Shown one piece after another: positions 1 to 9,462 of a DNA stretch of 64,000 nt (position 1 is the stretch's first letter; every line of letters begins with the position of its first letter). A model generated the notes under the pieces. The model did not search any database, was not told the origin of the DNA, and saw nothing but the letters and a program-made list of their open reading frames with translations. The stretch comes from Haliscomenobacter sp040401995 (GTDB lineage Bacteria > Bacteroidota > Bacteroidia > Chitinophagales > Saprospiraceae): NCBI GenBank assembly GCA_040401995.1, contig JBBANM010000026.1:10516-74515 (forward strand), read 5' to 3'. Position numbers and translations under genes: made by a program.

Positions 1-73
1 GAGACATTTCAACTTTGGGTAAAGTTGCAATTTAAGATAGCTGGAGTTTTGAGGCCTTTGCTAAAATGATAGC

Positions 74-679
74 CTATTTGCCCGCATTTAGATACAATGC
101 CGCATATTTCGCAATGTACTTGCCTAGGATGTCAAATTCCAGGTTCACCCGATCGCCAATTTGCAGGTTTTGAAACGAAGTATGGTGGTAGGTATAAGGG
201 ATAATGGCCACTGAAAAACGGTTCTCCACCGGATTGACAACGGTTAAACTCACCCCATTGACGCAAATAGAGCCTTTATCCACTAGCAGATGCTCAGGGG
301 TAGGGGTGTATTCAAAATGGAAATACCAACTGCCATCTAGGTCTTCAATGCCGATACATTTTCCGGTAGCGTCAACATGACCTTGTACGATGTGGCCATC
401 CAATCGGCCACCAGAAATCATGGCGCGTTCCAAGTTGAGCAAATCGCCAACCATTAAATTGCCCAAATTGGTGCGGCGCATGGTTTCCTCAACGGCGGTT
501 ACAACATAAGATGCGTTTTCGTCAATTCCCACTACAGTCAGACATATCCCATTGTGGGAAATGCTTTGATCAATTCTTAATTCAGTAGCTAATGGGCTGT
601 GGATGGTCAAGTGTACATTAGTGCCTTCGGTGCGGATGGCATTTACTACACCCATTTGCTCAATGATTCCAGTAAACAT
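74..679 (-). CDS. ribE: Riboflavin synthase, alpha chain
   Basis: Converts two molecules of 6,7-dimethyl-8-ribityllumazine to riboflavin plus the pyrimidine precursor, the last step of riboflavin synthesis in the cytoplasm. The 201-residue product has the usual family length and the duplicated lumazine-binding fold: the family N-terminus MFTGIIE, the first-half motif with NGICLTV, and the second-half counterpart with VNGVSLTVV. The open frame extends 11 codons upstream, but the conserved MFTGIIE start at 679 is the natural one. The gene lies 78 nt behind a large secreted protein gene on the same strand, with no functional link apparent. No FMN riboswitch is visible upstream. Confidence is high from the motifs and length. 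Confidence 0.95.
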   Translation of the reverse strand: MFTGIIEQMGVVNAIRTEGTNVHLTIHSPLATELRIDQSISHNGICLTVVGIDENASYVVTAVEETMRRTNLGNLMVGDLLNLERAMISGGRLDGHIVQGHVDATGKCIGIEDLDGSWYFHFEYTPTPEHLLVDKGSICVNGVSLTVVNPVENRFSVAIIPYTYHHTSFQNLQIGDRVNLEFDILGKYIAKYAALYLNAGK

Positions 680-757
680 GGTTGCTAAGTGATAGAAACA
701 AGCGCGATGCACAACGATATGGTAGTTGTGTATCGCGTTTGTTTCCAGATGAGAATA

Positions 758-3565
758 TTATTTTCCTCTAATCAATTCAATATATCCCTTCAACAGATCT
801 TTTGATTCGGTGGTACCTCCTACGCGCTGTTCAAATACTCGACAAACGTAGTAATAAACGCCATCCTCTAATTGATCGCCGCTGGTATTGGTTCCGTTCC
901 AGTTCAGCGCCGGATCGGATGTAGAGAACACCAATTGTCCCCAACGGTTGAAGACTTGGAAATCCACCCGATCAATGAAACAGAACGGATAAGGAACAAA
1001 CAAGTCATTTTTGCCATCCCCATTGGGGGTAAAGGTATTTGGCAAACGGTAACTTGGACAGTTATCGACACAAATGGAGTTGCTCGGTACACTTTCATTG
1101 CCATTTTGGTCAAAAGCCGTCACCCGGTAACAACCAGCAATACCGATTGGCGGCTGATGTTCAGCGCTCAATTGGTTTGGTGAATTGATGGTGTTGACTT
1201 TGCTGAAGTTACTTTTTTCATCCGTAGCATAATAGATGTTATAACCCGCAACGTCGGTGGCTTCAGGACATTGATCAGTTGGGCGCGTCCAGCGCAAGGT
1301 GTTGAACAACTTGCTGGCGTCGGCACAGTTGATCGGTTTGTCACAAATGGTCTCTACCGTCAACTTAGGTGCACAAGGCGGCACATCATCACGCGGGGTA
1401 GCACATACTATCTGCGAGAAGTTGATCAAGGGGGTTCGGATACCCGTAATGCCATAAGTGCCCAGCGACTTGATTTTATAACAGTATTCCTTGCCGTTGA
1501 TCAAGTTTTTGTCGATGTAGTTCGGTTGCGTTGTCGTAGTTAAAGAGTCAAAACCACCGCTGGCATTCTTTTTCAGTACCACGTAACCATAATTGTTCCA
1601 AGGCGTAGTGGATTGCCATGACAAACGATTGGCCTTATCCGTAGGCGCTACAGTTAAGAATACCGAACTGGCCACCGACGTAGTGCCCAAAGGCGCATTG
1701 GCTATGCTGGCGGTAAAGAACCGCACCCGATAGGAATATCCAGTTGCCGAGGTACGCAAACCCGTATCCAAGAAACAAGTATCGTTGGCATTTTTAAACG
1801 TATTGCTGGTGTATTTGGCAATGCTTTTGTAAGTATTATCGGGTGGATTGATGCCGTCTCCGCGGATGAGTTCATAAATATAAGGCCCGGGATTGGCAAT
1901 GGTATCCAAGTCGTTGGGTTTAGGTTTCGTCCAACACACTTGAATACTGCCCGTTGTCGGATCCGTTTTGACCACATCAGCTTGGATCATCAGAGGTAAA
2001 TTGCGGTTCAATTGCACGCAAATTTCCTTGGAAGGCAAGCTTTCTACCAGGTTATAGGCGTATTGCCCACCTGGCGTAGTTCGGGCAAATTCGGCCACAA
2101 TTCGATAACAGTAGGTTTTACCCTGTTCCACTTTCGTGTCCACATAAATATACCTACCCAGCGAATCTTTCCGGATGTTGAACGGCGTCAATTGTTCATA
2201 TCCGCGCCCGGCCAGTCCTGGTCGACAAGTATCGGGCGGGAAGGAGCTACTGCCTATCCGCCTCCATACGGTGAACCCGCGGAAGTAGTTGTCTTTGGCG
2301 CCTTCGCAGACGTAGGGTTTATCCCAACTCACAACAATGTTTCCACGTCCTGGAGTGGCGCGCACCCCTGAAGGTGGCGGCCCTACGACTTTTATCCTGA
2401 CGGTTTTGAGGGTGGCTAACCCCGCCGTATCTCGCCCAATAATATAGTCATCCACCCCTCGGAAGATGACCGAATAATACTGATTGGAAATATGCTCGCA
2501 GGTGGTGGCCCAGCGGAAGGTTTTGATGACTGGCTGCACTTCGTATATGCCTCTAGGAGCTGGGGGCAAAAAAGTAGCTGGACTTATCTTTACTTGGAAA
2601 GGACCGCCGAGGGCAGTCAATCTTACTTTCTGCGTGCGTTCATCGATGGGTGCGGTGGCACGAACTTTAAAATCCAATACTTTTCCAGCAACGACACAAA
2701 TCTCGGTAAACGGCGTTTCAACAACCGGCGGACGGTTATCGCAGCTTTTTACTAAGATTTGCATATCGCGAAGTACCGTATCCATCGGGAGGCCATCGCG
2801 GTATTCGATGATGATCATGGCCAGGTTGTATTCTCCTTCGCGCTGGGGCGCCTCCCAAACGATGTCGCCGGTTATTTCATTGATTTTCAAATTATTGCGG
2901 GGTCCGGGGTTGATCTGGTTGGGATACAGGTAATTGGGGACGGGCAAACGCACATCCTGAAGCGGCACCACCAAGCGATAGGCTAAACTATCCCCATCGG
3001 AATCATAGGCGTTGGGGTTGTGGATAAAAGTCTGGCCTACGCAAGCAATATCTATCGGCGGTTGCAACAAAACTGGCGTGTTGTTACAACCTTGAAACTG
3101 CGGATTGGGGAAAGTAAAACTGGTTTGGATATAGAACTTTACTTGCTCGGAGTTGGGGAAGTTTACATTCAAGATTCCCCCGTTGCGGTTGGGGTCGCTC
3201 ATCGATAAAACATAAGTACCCCGCGCCGGATAAGTATGAATGGCCACGTAGATGTTTTTGCGGGTATCATTTTCGAGCAATTCCCCTTTGGCTTGGCCAT
3301 TGCGATCCAGCGGCCCGTTGACGCGGGCAACTCGATTGCGGGTGCCGTCGCCCCAGAGCAACTCCAGGGTATCGCGGTCAACCTGCGCACTACTGGCTTT
3401 GGTATAAGTCACAATGGTAGCTCGAACGGTCAAGCTAACTACGCAGTTGCCCACTTGCTCAACGGTGATTTCACCAGCACGGTTGTGGGTTGCCCAAGCG
3501 GAGGCGCTTAAGCCGCAAAAAGCCAATGCAAAAACGATCAACGATTTAAATACAAAACTCTTCAT
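758..3565 (-). CDS. Secreted multidomain protein with type B (gliding-motility) C-terminal sorting domain
   Basis: A 935-residue exported protein. Residues 1-25 form a signal peptide ending ASAWA. The first ~380 residues contain early beta-rich domains with PKD/cadherin-like features, including a stretch about bounded objects and DSDGDSLAYRL. From ~400 to ~840 there are several fibronectin type III-like modules (SWDKP, LRWTRP, YNIYYATDEKS). The last ~90 residues match the CHU_C/gliding-motility-associated domain: TPNGDGKNDLF, FNRWGQLVF, WNGTN and a terminal LLKGYIELIRGK. By family knowledge that tail is a type IX secretion sorting signal, so the protein is probably exported through T9SS and surface-attached or released. 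No catalytic domain is recognised; an adhesin or matrix role is inferred. Confidence 0.85.
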   Translation of the reverse strand: MKSFVFKSLIVFALAFCGLSASAWATHNRAGEITVEQVGNCVVSLTVRATIVTYTKASSAQVDRDTLELLWGDGTRNRVARVNGPLDRNGQAKGELLENDTRKNIYVAIHTYPARGTYVLSMSDPNRNGGILNVNFPNSEQVKFYIQTSFTFPNPQFQGCNNTPVLLQPPIDIACVGQTFIHNPNAYDSDGDSLAYRLVVPLQDVRLPVPNYLYPNQINPGPRNNLKINEITGDIVWEAPQREGEYNLAMIIIEYRDGLPMDTVLRDMQILVKSCDNRPPVVETPFTEICVVAGKVLDFKVRATAPIDERTQKVRLTALGGPFQVKISPATFLPPAPRGIYEVQPVIKTFRWATTCEHISNQYYSVIFRGVDDYIIGRDTAGLATLKTVRIKVVGPPPSGVRATPGRGNIVVSWDKPYVCEGAKDNYFRGFTVWRRIGSSSFPPDTCRPGLAGRGYEQLTPFNIRKDSLGRYIYVDTKVEQGKTYCYRIVAEFARTTPGGQYAYNLVESLPSKEICVQLNRNLPLMIQADVVKTDPTTGSIQVCWTKPKPNDLDTIANPGPYIYELIRGDGINPPDNTYKSIAKYTSNTFKNANDTCFLDTGLRTSATGYSYRVRFFTASIANAPLGTTSVASSVFLTVAPTDKANRLSWQSTTPWNNYGYVVLKKNASGGFDSLTTTTQPNYIDKNLINGKEYCYKIKSLGTYGITGIRTPLINFSQIVCATPRDDVPPCAPKLTVETICDKPINCADASKLFNTLRWTRPTDQCPEATDVAGYNIYYATDEKSNFSKVNTINSPNQLSAEHQPPIGIAGCYRVTAFDQNGNESVPSNSICVDNCPSYRLPNTFTPNGDGKNDLFVPYPFCFIDRVDFQVFNRWGQLVFSTSDPALNWNGTNTSGDQLEDGVYYYVCRVFEQRVGGTTESKDLLKGYIELIRGK

Positions 3566-3651
3566 ACTCCGGGATATTTAAACAGCATGTCCCAAATTAA
3601 CAATTCTTTGCTAAAACGGATTGCAAGTAATTGTACAAAGTAAGTAGTTTT

Positions 3652-4866
3652 TTAGTTGCAATCGACGCTCTCAATAAAATACCTTTTGTTGTTTAGCAAT
3701 AATTGACCGCTGGTTTTTGGGGCAAGGCTGTATTCAAACGTACTGCCGTTATCAGAGACGAGGGTTAAAAAAGATTGGCTGCCCCTAGATTGGACTTTCC
3801 AGACACCAGCATTGCCATTTTGACCAGCAGCGGAAAAAGTGCTAAACGCATCGTTGCTTAGGTAGGAATCGTCGCCGGAGCGTTCATATCTGCCACTGCT
3901 GCACAATTGGATGACTTTTTTTTCAGAATAACCGGATCCGGTGTACAAATAGGTGAGTCGTTTGCCGGTCAATTGCTGTTTCCATTGCAGCGCTTCAGCC
4001 GATACTTGCGGTTTGCTGAATTGCACGCTATTGGCGATGGATTTTAGGGTAGTGGTGTGATTGGAAGTGAAATCGGAGCTAGCTCCTGCTCCGGCAATGC
4101 TTACCCCGCCGCCATTGGGCGACAATAAGGCAATCAAAGCAATGGTAACGGGCTGGCCTTCCGAGGTACCCGTCATGCTGATGATCAATCCTTTGGAGCC
4201 GTAGTTTTGCATAGTCGTTTTGAGATAGGTATTGGATTTTGCGTCGGAAACATCGGTTGCGGTGGCGCGGATTTGGTCAAAATTGTTGTAGTTGTGGGGT
4301 GTTACCGCAAACTGCACCTTGCTGCTTGGTGCGGTGAGTGAATAACTGTTTTGGTTAAGTGCATACTGATAACCGACCGGCAACTGAAAACTAAACCCTG
4401 CGCTAGGGTCATTGACTTTTTGCCCGCTAGCTGTCGGCGCTTGCGTAGTGGCAGTTGTCTGGGTATTACCGCTACTACTGGCATTGTTGGTAGTAGGATT
4501 GCTGGCCATGGGGGCTGTCGGTTTATTCGATGTTTTTTGTAGGACAATGGTGACGCCGTCGGCAGTGAAATAGTAATCCCCTAGCAGTTTGGAGATGCTA
4601 AAACTGGCGATGTTGCCTTGGAAATAATAGTTGGCATTCATCATGCCGAGCGCTTTACTGGCCGCGAAGGGATATTGCACGCCTTGGAACACCACGATTC
4701 CTTCAAAATTTTCGCCTTTGGCGTTGACGGAAATGCTGAGTTGCGCTTGGGTGTTTTCGTATTGACCTACGAACGTGGTTTCTGTGTTTTGCCCAAAAAG
4801 CATAGTGTTGAATACAAGGTAAATAAATAAATAAATTGCAGTAAATAGGTGCTTTGATGTTTGCAT
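3652..4866 (-). CDS. Exported protein of unknown function
   Basis: A 404-residue protein with an N-terminal hydrophobic segment ending at LFGQ, consistent with a signal peptide. Residues ~30-115 form a small beta-rich module (TTFVGQYEN, YYFTADGVTIVLQK) typical of modules describing ligand-free barrels. A low-complexity Thr/Ser/Asn/Pro linker follows at ~115-150. Residues ~155-290 contain a second domain starting with FSFQLPVGY, resembling exported proteins that measure fit to stress-induced or lipoprotein-like folds, and the C-terminal ~115 residues form another beta domain ending with paired-looking cysteine VDCN. I do not recognise a catalytic motif. The gene is 86 nt upstream of the secreted protein at 758-3565 on the same strand, so co-transcription is possible. 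Confidence 0.75.
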   Translation of the reverse strand: MQTSKHLFTAIYLFIYLVFNTMLFGQNTETTFVGQYENTQAQLSISVNAKGENFEGIVVFQGVQYPFAASKALGMMNANYYFQGNIASFSISKLLGDYYFTADGVTIVLQKTSNKPTAPMASNPTTNNASSSGNTQTTATTQAPTASGQKVNDPSAGFSFQLPVGYQYALNQNSYSLTAPSSKVQFAVTPHNYNNFDQIRATATDVSDAKSNTYLKTTMQNYGSKGLIISMTGTSEGQPVTIALIALLSPNGGGVSIAGAGASSDFTSNHTTTLKSIANSVQFSKPQVSAEALQWKQQLTGKRLTYLYTGSGYSEKKVIQLCSSGRYERSGDDSYLSNDAFSTFSAAGQNGNAGVWKVQSRGSQSFLTLVSDNGSTFEYSLAPKTSGQLLLNNKRYFIESVDCN

Positions 4867-4951
4867 GGAAATGGATTTGGATGTTTTTTAAATCTTCCCC
4901 AAAACGCTACGCGCTTTCTTTTTTATTGCATGGTAACATTTTCTTAAAACG

Positions 4952-4984
4952 CTAAGCGCCACCTGGAGACCAGATGGCGCTTAG
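4952..4984 (-). terminator. Hairpin, possible terminator
   Basis: The arms CTAAGCGCCA and TGGCGCTTAG pair perfectly over 10 bp, and the stem continues inward after one mismatch. On the minus strand the hairpin is followed shortly by a T-rich stretch, so it could stop transcripts coming from the small exported gene at 5263-5613. A dispersed repeat lies between them, which weakens the assignment. Confidence 0.4.
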
Positions 4985-5003
4985 AATGACTCAAAAGGCA
5001 GGG

Positions 5004-5239
5004 TCGATTGGTTCTGGTTTTAACCCCGAAGGGGTGACAGGATTATAGAAAAATAACCGTGTTTATTTCGTTAATAAAAACCCCAAAGGGGTGGCATGAT
5101 GAAATAAACCAGATAACGTACGGTCAATTGGACAAATAATGTCATCCCTTCGGGATTCAAATACACCCACATGCCATTTTTTCTATAATCCTTTCACCCC
5201 TTCGGGGTTTAGAAATGTGGTTATTTTAGAACCAATCGA
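5004..5239. repeat. MITE-like palindromic element, GATTGGTTCT family, copy 1
   Basis: The element is bounded by TCGATTGGTTCT and AGAACCAATCGA, a 12-bp perfect inverted repeat. Inside are several smaller palindromes built from ACCCCGAAGGGGT-type hairpins. Related ends bound the elements at 9025-9250 and 22278-22503. No coding region is present, which fits a non-autonomous mobile repeat. It fills most of the gene-free stretch 4867-5262. Confidence 0.7.
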
Positions 5240-5262
5240 ACCTGCTCGTAATGGTGCAAAAC

Positions 5263-5613
5263 TTACAGTCGCGTCGCTTCAATGACCTGTCCTTGAACCG
5301 CAATCTGCAACTTGACCACTTTTTTGCTGTCGTCGCGGATAAAAGTTACGGTTCCGTCCATGCCCATGATCATGAAAATATCTGGATCCTTAGCCGGCGA
5401 CAATTCTGCCTTGCCTTGTCCTTCTAGTTCGCCCATGATTTTTCCACCTTCCAAAGTAACAAATACATTGCCCATACCACCGGTATCGTATTTTCCGAGG
5501 TAAACTTTTACAGCAGCTGTATCCAAAGCGGCTGGAGCCGGTGCTGATTGTGCGGTGGCTGCGCCGACCATGAAAAACAAGCCCAAAAAGAGCGTGCAGA
5601 ATAATGTCTTCAT
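5263..5613 (-). CDS. Small exported protein, DUF3471-like
   Basis: A 116-residue protein with a signal peptide (residues 1-21, ending ATAQ) followed by an Ala/Pro-rich segment. The rest resembles the DUF3471 module often found at the C-terminus of serine hydrolases: YLGKYDTGG at the start, a short edge strand with GGKIMGELEGQG, a DIFMIMGMDGTVTFIRD strand pair and a final IEATRL. Here it stands alone with no hydrolase domain. A periplasmic location is inferred. Function is unknown. It is bounded by a dispersed repeat on its downstream side and has its own promoter region of about 140 nt upstream. Confidence 0.75.
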   Translation of the reverse strand: MKTLFCTLFLGLFFMVGAATAQSAPAPAALDTAAVKVYLGKYDTGGMGNVFVTLEGGKIMGELEGQGKAELSPAKDPDIFMIMGMDGTVTFIRDDSKKVVKLQIAVQGQVIEATRL

Positions 5614-5757
5614 AATGTGTTGGAATGTTGGTAAAGAGAGTATTGATTGCGTTGCAAATTAAAGCTTTTTCAGATCTTCTCCTTTACCACGACCGAATTA
5701 ATCGACTGATCTGGTAGATTGACGGACAATTTTTTTTTCAAGAGAGTGACATCATGC

Positions 5758-6636
5758 TTAATAAGGCATTGGAAAAATGTTCATCGCCTCTAAACAACTT
5801 GCCAGACTTTCCTTCCAATGCGGAATGCTTAAACCAAAAGTAGTCTTGAATTTGGCCTTGTTTAGCAAGCTATAATGAGGGCGACTGGCCGGGGTAGGGT
5901 AGTCTTTACTTTCGATCGGGTGCACCTGACAAGAAATATCGGAGAGTTCAAAAATCGTTTTTGCAAAATCATACCAGCTGGTTACGCCTTCGTTGCTATA
6001 ATTGTAAATGCCAGGATTTTGGGCTGCTTTGCCGCTCAAAATCAAATCGGTGATGGCTTGCGCGAGATCAGCGGCGTAGGTTGGCGCGCCCACCTGATCA
6101 TAAACTATACGGAGCTCTGGACGTTCGGCGCCCAAGCGGAGCATCGTTTTGACGAAGTTGGCGCCAAAACTAGAATACACCCAAGAAGTACGCAATACCA
6201 CCGTTGCAGGGTTGTGTTGCAAAACCAATTGATCTCCCGCCAATTTTGTCTGGGCATAAACCCCCTGTGGCGTAGTGGGATCGTCTTCCGTCAATGGGCG
6301 GTTGCAGGTGTTGTGGTAAACATAATCGGAAGAAATGTGGATCAAGCGAGCGCCTTGCGTGTAGCAGGCGATGGCCAGATTGGCGGCGCCCCGGGCATTG
6401 ATGGCATAACACAATTCTTGCTCCTGCTCGGCTTTGTCGACGGCAGTATAGGCGGCGCAGTTGATGCAGTATTCAAACTCATGTTGGGCAAAAAAAGTAG
6501 TGACTGCCTCTTGATTGGTGATATCCAACTCGAGCCGATCGGTAAAGGTGCAACGCAAGGTAGGGAAGTGTACAACCAGGGCTTGAAGTTCTTGACCTAA
6601 TTGGCCATTGGCGCCTGTTACTAGGATTTTGATCAT
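5758..6636 (-). CDS. rfbD: dTDP-4-dehydrorhamnose reductase
   Basis: Reduces dTDP-4-dehydro-L-rhamnose to dTDP-L-rhamnose with NAD(P)H, the last step of dTDP-rhamnose synthesis for surface polysaccharide. The 292-residue protein has the Rossmann motif TGANGQLGQ at 7-15, the ISSDYVY strand at ~101-107 and the short-chain dehydrogenase pair Tyr127/Lys131 in YAQTK. Length is normal. It follows rfbC on the same strand, with a 322-nt gap that holds a dispersed repeat, so the two genes may be transcribed separately. The rfbA and rfbB genes are not in the window. Confidence 0.95.
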   Translation of the reverse strand: MIKILVTGANGQLGQELQALVVHFPTLRCTFTDRLELDITNQEAVTTFFAQHEFEYCINCAAYTAVDKAEQEQELCYAINARGAANLAIACYTQGARLIHISSDYVYHNTCNRPLTEDDPTTPQGVYAQTKLAGDQLVLQHNPATVVLRTSWVYSSFGANFVKTMLRLGAERPELRIVYDQVGAPTYAADLAQAITDLILSGKAAQNPGIYNYSNEGVTSWYDFAKTIFELSDISCQVHPIESKDYPTPASRPHYSLLNKAKFKTTFGLSIPHWKESLASCLEAMNIFPMPY

Positions 6637-6678
6637 GAGGGATCGTTTTTGGAATTTGGGAGAATGTATTTTTATGAA

Positions 6679-6863
6679 AGTTTAGCAATTCGCCTTCGGC
6701 GATGAGGCAAGCAAATTTTCTGCCACAAATTTCACAAATTTTCACAAATTAAAGCACGAACGCTGTTCGTGGAGGGTGCACAAACGCCAGTTTGTTTCCT
6801 AATTTTTGAAAATTTGTGGCTACATTTTTAAAACCACTCCATCAAAGATGAGCGTGCTAAACT
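6679..6863. repeat. Palindromic repeat, GTTTAGC family, copy 1
   Basis: Bounded by AGTTTAGC and GCTAAACT. Internal sequence includes CGCCTTCGGCGA, an interrupted palindrome around ACAAATTTTCACAAATT, and CACGAACGCTGTTCGTG. Closely related copies sit at 23398-23593 and 24820-25004. It has no coding potential and fills the gap between rfbC and rfbD; no other feature was seen in 6637-6958. Confidence 0.7.
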
Positions 6864-6958
6864 TATACGTATTTTCAATAAGGATGCCCTTTTATATTAA
6901 ACGAAGTACATCCCCATAGAATATTTAATTCAGGTTGTGACCTTACAACTTGAAATAT

Positions 6959-7501
6959 TTAGCTGGCTACCTGCTCCATCAGCGGCAGCACTTGGTCTTT
7001 TTCCGACAAAATCGCATCACTCGGGTCAATACCCCAATCAATATTCAGCGAAGGATCGTTGAACAACACCCCGCCTTCATGCGCCTTGGAGTAGAAATTA
7101 TCGCACTTATAGAAAAACTCTGCTGTAGGACTCAGCACCACATAGCCATGCGCAAAACCGCGCGGTACGTACAATTGCCGTTTGTTCGCTGCGCTCAGGC
7201 GTACGCTGTGCCAATGCCCGTAAGTAGCGGATTCGGGGCGCAAATCAAGCGCCACATCCAATACTTCGCCTTCCAACACCCGCACCAATTTTGCCTGCGC
7301 AAATTCCCCTTTTTGGTAATGCAAACCCCGCAACACACCGTAAGTGGAGCGCGCCTGGTTGTCTTGCACAAAATGATTGGTAATGCCAGCTTCCGCAAAA
7401 GTATTGGCATTGAACGCTTCGAAAAAATAACCGCGCTCGTCTTCCCAAACTTTGGGTTCAAAAAGCAGCAAGTCGGGGATGGGTGTTTGGACAAATGGCA
7501 T
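6959..7501 (-). CDS. rfbC: dTDP-4-dehydrorhamnose 3,5-epimerase
   Basis: Epimerises dTDP-4-dehydro-6-deoxyglucose at C3 and C5 to give the L-rhamno form, the step before RfbD. The 180-residue cupin-fold protein carries the family signature LRGLHYQ with catalytic His61, the RQLYVPRGFAHGY strand and an EFFYKCDNFY segment containing the catalytic Tyr131. Length is normal. Only five bases separate its start from the stop of der, so it is almost certainly co-transcribed with that GTPase gene, an unusual pairing of a housekeeping gene with a sugar nucleotide gene. Confidence 0.95.
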   Translation of the reverse strand: MPFVQTPIPDLLLFEPKVWEDERGYFFEAFNANTFAEAGITNHFVQDNQARSTYGVLRGLHYQKGEFAQAKLVRVLEGEVLDVALDLRPESATYGHWHSVRLSAANKRQLYVPRGFAHGYVVLSPTAEFFYKCDNFYSKAHEGGVLFNDPSLNIDWGIDPSDAILSEKDQVLPLMEQVAS

Positions 7502-7506
7502 GGGTC

Positions 7507-8808
7507 TTATTTTTGCCTAAAAAATATGGATATCGGTACGCCGGTAAAATTAAAATTTTTCCGCAACTGGTTTTCGAGGAAGTATTTGTAATTGTCTTTG
7601 ACGTGGTGCGGGTGGTTGCAAAAAAAGGCAAACGCCGGGTACGCCAAAGGCAACTGTGTGATGTACTTGATCTTGATAAAGCGACCGCGGTGTGATGGCG
7701 GCGGCGTTTTTTCAATCAATTCCAACAAAGTATCGTTCAGCTGCGAGGTTTTGATTTTGCGGTTGCGGTTTTCGTACACTTCCAAAGCGCTTTCGATGGC
7801 CTTGAAAATCCGGATTTTTTCGGTTACCGAGGTAAAAACAATAGGTACATCGGTAAACGGGGCAATCTTCATATGCAACTCTTTCTCAAAATCCCGAGCG
7901 GTATTGGTTTCCTTTTCCACCAAGTCCCATTTGTTTACGAGCAACACGATGCCTTTGTTGCGTTTTTGGGCTAAACGAAAAATACTTACATCCTGGGCTT
8001 CCATTCCGGTTTGCGCATCGATCATGATAATGCAAATATCGCACTCGTCGATGGAGCGAATGGCGCGCATGACCGAGTAAAATTCCAGGTTTTCGTGCAC
8101 CTTGGCTTTTTTGCGAATCCCCGCAGTGTCCACGATGATGAATTCCTTGCCAAATTTGGAGTAGGTGGTATGGATTGAGTCGCGAGTAGTGCCGGCGATA
8201 TCGGTGACGATGTTGCGTTCTTCGCCCAAAAGCGCGTTGGTCAGGGAAGATTTACCGACGTTGGGTTGGCCCACGATGGCAAATTTGGGCAATTCGCTAG
8301 GTACCGCGTCTTCTTCTTGCAGATTTTCGGCGATGGCGTCGAGCAATTCGCCGCTACCGCTGCCGGTAAGCGAAGAGAGGAAAAAAGTATTTTCAAAACC
8401 CAGCCCCCAAAACTCGTTGGCTTCAAAGAGGCGCTGGCTGTTGTCTACTTTATTAATAACCAGGTAGATTGGTTTTTTGGATCGACGCAACAAATCGGCC
8501 ACCTCTTCATCGAGATCGGTGATGCCGGTCATTACATCCACCATAAACACAATGATGTTGGCCTCTTCCAACGCAATTTTTACCTGCGAGCGGATGGCCG
8601 CTTCAAATACATCATCCGAATTGAGTACAAAACCGCCGGTGTCGATCACCGTAAACGTTTTTCCATTCCAATAACTGCTGCCGTATTGTCGATCGCGCGT
8701 AACGCCGGAAGTGTCGTCAATAATTGCTTGTTTATCCCCGATAAGCCGATTGAACAGGGTGGATTTGCCTACATTTGGCCTGCCTACTATGGCGACTAGA
8801 TTGCTCAT
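7507..8808 (-). CDS. der: Ribosome-biogenesis GTPase Der (EngA)
   Basis: A tandem-GTPase protein needed for late 50S subunit assembly. The 433-residue product has two G domains: the first with GRPNVGKST at 8-16 and a DTGG G3 motif, the second with GQPNVGKSS near 180, DTAG and NKWD. The C-terminal ~90 residues form the KH-like domain typical of Der. Length matches the family. It heads a minus-strand transcription unit with rfbC immediately downstream. The upstream region (8809-9024) shows no recognisable promoter by eye. Confidence 0.97.
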   Translation of the reverse strand: MSNLVAIVGRPNVGKSTLFNRLIGDKQAIIDDTSGVTRDRQYGSSYWNGKTFTVIDTGGFVLNSDDVFEAAIRSQVKIALEEANIIVFMVDVMTGITDLDEEVADLLRRSKKPIYLVINKVDNSQRLFEANEFWGLGFENTFFLSSLTGSGSGELLDAIAENLQEEDAVPSELPKFAIVGQPNVGKSSLTNALLGEERNIVTDIAGTTRDSIHTTYSKFGKEFIIVDTAGIRKKAKVHENLEFYSVMRAIRSIDECDICIIMIDAQTGMEAQDVSIFRLAQKRNKGIVLLVNKWDLVEKETNTARDFEKELHMKIAPFTDVPIVFTSVTEKIRIFKAIESALEVYENRNRKIKTSQLNDTLLELIEKTPPPSHRGRFIKIKYITQLPLAYPAFAFFCNHPHHVKDNYKYFLENQLRKNFNFTGVPISIFFRQK

Positions 8809-9024
8809 TTATTTGTTTAAACCTTTTTCAAAGGGCGAAGATAAGGTAATTTTACGTTTTTGGCATCCCTTCGTTACAGACAATGCGATTAAAACGTGAA
8901 ATAGGAGATAAAAGCCAGGATTTCCGTTTAATGGGAAAAATGTTCAAGATGCCGTTCTGCTGGAACGGTTAACAGGGGTTGGCGTGCGGGTTCTACAAAG
9001 ATGTCATTCCTAAGGAACTGGGCG

Positions 9025-9250
9025 CGATTGGTTCTGTTTTACACAAGACCATAAGCCCCTTTTGGGGCGTAATTTGGGTAGAATAGGTAGTTCGTCATTT
9101 TCATAGTCCTGTAGGGACGAAATATGGGTTTTGCCTCTTTTGAGATACCCACATCACGTCCCTACAGGACTATGGATAAACCTAGGGCTGTTTTCTACCC
9201 ATATAGCGCCCCCAAAGGGGCTATTGCTAAACGAAAATAGAACCAATTGA
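9025..9250. repeat. MITE-like palindromic element, GATTGGTTCT family, copy 2
   Basis: Bounded by CGATTGGTTCT and AGAACCAATTG. Internal palindromes include GCCCCTTTTGGGGC near the left end, CCCCCAAAGGGGC near the right end, and paired GTCCTGTAGGGAC / GTCCCTACAGGAC. The interior is in the opposite orientation to that of the copy at 22278-22503. The flanks 8809-9024 and 9251-9462 contain further degenerate palindromic scraps (for example around 9315-9385) but no gene that I can support. Confidence 0.7.
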
Positions 9251-9462
9251 TCCCGGGAATTGGGGGAGAAGAGGCCAAAATAGTCATCGCATCGAAACGC
9301 TATTAAACCGGCCCATCGGGACGGTATCTTTGTAGCACAGATTCAAACGCGGGCTCCCGTTCCATCGGAACTGTATCTTTTCCCGGCAAACGCCACCAAA
9401 TTAAATGGAAAACCGCCACTAATCGGTCGATTCATTACCCCAAGTCGCGATGAATCGCGCCT

